A stretch of 28,226 bases of DNA, from assembly GCF_003248605.1 (NCBI RefSeq), contig NZ_QFPF01000062.1:1-28226 (forward strand), written 5' to 3'. Every line of letters begins with the position of its first letter. Position 1 is the first letter of the stretch. Positions 26,330 through 28,226 of this stretch are shown one piece after another. The position numbers were made by a program, and so were the translations under genes. This stretch comes from Microbacterium sp. (GTDB taxonomy: Bacteria; Actinomycetota; Actinomycetes; Actinomycetales; Microbacteriaceae). The notes under the pieces are model-generated. The model was not told the origin of the DNA and searched no databases. It saw nothing but the letters and a program-made list of their open reading frames with translations.

Positions 26330-27679
26330 CTACGCGGATCGTGCGCCCGAGGGCAGAACTCCGGCTGTGCCCAGTGCGAGGGCGATGTCGCCCGCGGACG
26401 CGTCGATCAGCGTGCGATAGCCCAGCCGTGTCGCCTCGGAGCGGCGCTGCGGGCCGTGAGAGACGGGCCGCACCTCACCCGAGAGGCTGAGCTCGCCGAA
26501 CGCGGCGGAGCGCCGCGCGAGCGCGCGATCGCTCGTGGCGCTCGCGATCGCGAGGGCGATGGCAAGATCGGCGGCGGGCTCGGTCAGCTTGACGCCGCCG
26601 ACGGTGGAGACGTAGACGTCCCGTTGGCCGAACTGCATGCCCGCGCGGCGCTCGAGCACCGCGAGGATCATCGCGACGCGTGAAGACTCGACCCCGTTGA
26701 CTACGCGGCGCGGGTTGGGTGTCGACGACGGGATGACCAGCGCCTGCACCTCGACGGGCAGGGCCCGCCTGCCCTCGATCGAAATCGTGACGCACGTGCC
26801 GCTGACCGGGTCGCCCTTGCCGAGGAAGAGGCCGGACGGATCGGGCACCTCGGCGATGCCGTCGCCCGTCATCTCGAAGCAGCCGACCTCGTCGGTGGGC
26901 CCGAACCGGTTCTTCAGCGCCCGCACGAATCGGAGCGCGGTCTGTCGATCGCCCTCGAAGTGGCAGACGACATCGACGAGGTGCTCGAGCAGGCGGGGCC
27001 CCGCAATGGAGCCGTCTTTCGTGACGTGCCCGACGATGATGACCGGAAGAGCCCGTTCTTTGGCGATGCGGATGAGGGTGGCGGCGACCTCGCGCACCTG
27101 GCTGGGGTGACCCGCGAGCCCCTCGCTGAGCGACGACGACACGGTCTGCACGGAATCGACGATCAGCAGGCCCGGGGCGACAGCATCCACCTGACCGATG
27201 AGGGTCGCAAGGTCGGTCTCGCTCGCCAGGTACAGCTCGTCGTGGAGCGCGCCCGTGCGCTCGGCGCGCAGCCGCACCTGGGCCGTGGACTCCTCGGCGC
27301 TGACGTACAGCACGCGGTGCCCGTCGCGCGCGGACTGCGCGGCCACCTCGAGCAGCAGGGTGGACTTGCCGACGCCGGGCTCGCCCGAGAGCAGGATCGC
27401 CGCGCCGGGCACGATGCCGCCGCCGAGCACGCGATCGAACTCGCCCACCCCGGTCGGGCGCCGCGGGGATTCGGTCGTGCTGAACTGCGTGATCGGCCGG
27501 GCCGCGCGATCAGCGACCGGAGCGACAGCCGCGAAGCCACGCAGGATGCCCGTCCGCTGCGCCGCCTCGACGACCGTGCCCCACTGCTGGCACTCACCGC
27601 AGCGCCCGGCCCACTTCAGGGTGGTCCACCCGCATTCGGTGCAGGTGTAGTCGGTAGGAGCGGGGCGTCGGGTGGCCAT
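26330..27679 (-). CDS. radA: DNA repair protein RadA (Sms)
   Basis: RecA-like ATPase that helps branch migration during recombination repair. The protein is 449 aa. It has the N-terminal C4 zinc finger (C13, C16, C27, C30), Walker A GEPGVGKST (99-107), the RadA-specific KNRFG (256-260) and the C-terminal Lon-protease-like domain (LPVEVQALV...GGVKLTEPAADLAIALA). The ATG at 27679 is preceded on the minus strand by TAGCCT plus 6 nt, so it is predicted leaderless. The stop is 61 nt from the convergent SseB-like gene. Intact by all visible motifs. Confidence 0.96.
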   Translation of the reverse strand: MATRRPAPTDYTCTECGWTTLKWAGRCGECQQWGTVVEAAQRTGILRGFAAVAPVADRAARPITQFSTTESPRRPTGVGEFDRVLGGGIVPGAAILLSGEPGVGKSTLLLEVAAQSARDGHRVLYVSAEESTAQVRLRAERTGALHDELYLASETDLATLIGQVDAVAPGLLIVDSVQTVSSSLSEGLAGHPSQVREVAATLIRIAKERALPVIIVGHVTKDGSIAGPRLLEHLVDVVCHFEGDRQTALRFVRALKNRFGPTDEVGCFEMTGDGIAEVPDPSGLFLGKGDPVSGTCVTISIEGRRALPVEVQALVIPSSTPNPRRVVNGVESSRVAMILAVLERRAGMQFGQRDVYVSTVGGVKLTEPAADLAIALAIASATSDRALARRSAAFGELSLSGEVRPVSHGPQRRSEATRLGYRTLIDASAGDIALALGTAGVLPSGARSA

Positions 27680-27685
27680 GGATCG

Positions 27686-27691
27686 AGGCTA
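27686..27691 (-). promoter_or_regulatory. -10 hexamer of radA, leaderless type
   Basis: TAGCCT on the minus strand, followed by CGATCC and the radA ATG. Same spacing as at hpt, panC and four other genes. Confidence 0.6.
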
Positions 27692-27750
27692 TGCGCAGGC
27701 CCCGACATTCGTTTCCTGGCGCACCGCCGGGCGCGACCGCGTAGGCGGTC

Positions 27751-27776
27751 CGGGATGCTGTGGCCACAGCATCCCG
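27751..27776 (-). terminator. 26-nt perfect palindrome after ldh
   Basis: CGGGATGCTGTGG meets its reverse complement with no loop bases, giving a hairpin with at most a 4-nt turn. It lies 10 nt past the ldh stop and 60 nt before the radA -10. It is a likely terminator of ldh. There is no strong T-tract. Its core contains GGATGCT/AGCATCC, a pair also found in the repeats around 19309-20705. Confidence 0.65.
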
Positions 27777-27786
27777 TGCCCGTGTC

Positions 27787-28226
27787 TCAGTCCCGCAGGG
27801 AGTCGGCGACGGCGCGTAGCGCGTCGGCCGAGGCGTGGAAGAGCTCGAGCTCGTTGGGCGCGAAGGAGGTCTCGCGGATGGGCACGGCTCCGCTCGCGCT
27901 GACGAGCGAGGGCACCGAGAGGGCGACGCCGTCGACGCCGTGGAAGTCGTGCAGCACGGGCGAGACCGGCATGACGGCGTGTTCGTCGCGCAGGATCGCT
28001 TCGGCGATGCGGGCGCTCGAGAGCCCGATCGCGTAATTCGTCGCCCCCTTGCCCTGGATGACCTTGTAGGCGGCGTCGCGCACGTCGATCGCGATCTGGT
28101 CGAGCTCTTCGACGCTCATGCGCGGGCGGCCTCCGGCCTCCCACTCGAGGATCGGGACGGTGCCGATCGTGGCCTTGGACCACAGCGGGAACTCGGTGTC
28201 GCCGTGCTCGCCGACGATGTAGGCGT
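27787..28226 (-). CDS. ldh: L-lactate dehydrogenase, C-terminal part (gene cut by window edge)
   Basis: NAD-dependent enzyme interconverting pyruvate and L-lactate. Only the C-terminal 145 residues or so are in the window; the gene starts beyond 28226. The first visible residues contain GEHGDTEFPLWSKA, the lactate-dehydrogenase form of the catalytic histidine motif (malate dehydrogenases of this fold differ here). Then come YKVIQGKGATNYAIGLS and the C-terminal LHDFHGVDGVALSVPSLVSASG and ETSFAPNELELFHASADAL. The frame is open to the window end, and the stop is 10 nt before the palindrome. The N-terminal Rossmann part cannot be judged. Confidence 0.9.
   Translation of the reverse strand, partial: AYIVGEHGDTEFPLWSKATIGTVPILEWEAGGRPRMSVEELDQIAIDVRDAAYKVIQGKGATNYAIGLSSARIAEAILRDEHAVMPVSPVLHDFHGVDGVALSVPSLVSASGAVPIRETSFAPNELELFHASADALRAVADSLRD

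Overview
The window is chromosomal DNA from a very GC-rich actinobacterium, most likely a member of the Microbacteriaceae such as Microbacterium. The signs are the codon use, the gene order ftsH-folE-folP-folB-folK-DUF3180-PH-PH-DUF2520-panC-lysS...clpC (also seen, from memory, around ppa to clpC1 in Mycobacterium tuberculosis), the actinobacteria-restricted families DUF3180 and DUF4192, and many start codons placed exactly 6 nt after a TANNNT hexamer, as in leaderless actinobacterial mRNAs. No phage, plasmid, IS or CRISPR was seen.

Layout. 1-573: no gene at the left edge, then three tRNA genes on the minus strand (transcribed Glu, Asp, Phe) with terminator hairpins. 837-2243: secreted coiled-coil M23 peptidoglycan hydrolase. 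2439-4073: divergent ppa and tilS, bracketed by an inverted pair of a 64-bp repeat element (63/64 identical); tandem arrays separate tilS from hpt. 4390-13765: hpt, a 102-nt stretch with no T, then a tightly coupled run from ftsH through the folate genes folE-folP-folB-folK, DUF3180, two bacterial-PH membrane proteins, a DUF2520 dehydrogenase-like protein and panC. Most junctions from folE to DUF2520 are ATGA or GTGA overlaps. 13831-15337: lysS, interrupted by a frame break.

15344-21674 is an accessory stretch between lysS and clpC: DUF4192 (minus), a tiny membrane protein, cardiolipin synthase, a lipoprotein with an internally duplicated domain, and a PD-(D/E)XK/DUF559-type nuclease-like gene flanked by two plus two copies of a structured 55-65 bp repeat and preceded by a consensus DnaA box. 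A DUF2975 membrane protein plus small HTH regulator pair follows, with an AT-rich palindromic operator. 21844-24233: clpC, also frame-broken, with part of the middle domain missing. Then an ArgA-type N-acetyltransferase, an anchored exported protein, an SseB-like protein, radA (minus) and the 3' part of an L-lactate dehydrogenase gene (minus, cut by the window edge).

How the genes work together: housekeeping functions dominate (tRNA supply and modification, purine salvage, pyrophosphate removal, folate and pantothenate synthesis, protein quality control, recombination repair). Two normally essential genes, lysS and clpC, each show a deletion-type frame break at a conserved place, so sequence or assembly error is the leading explanation. 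The most novel-looking material is the repeat-flanked nuclease cassette (19309-20705) and the inverted 64-bp repeat pair around ppa-tilS.
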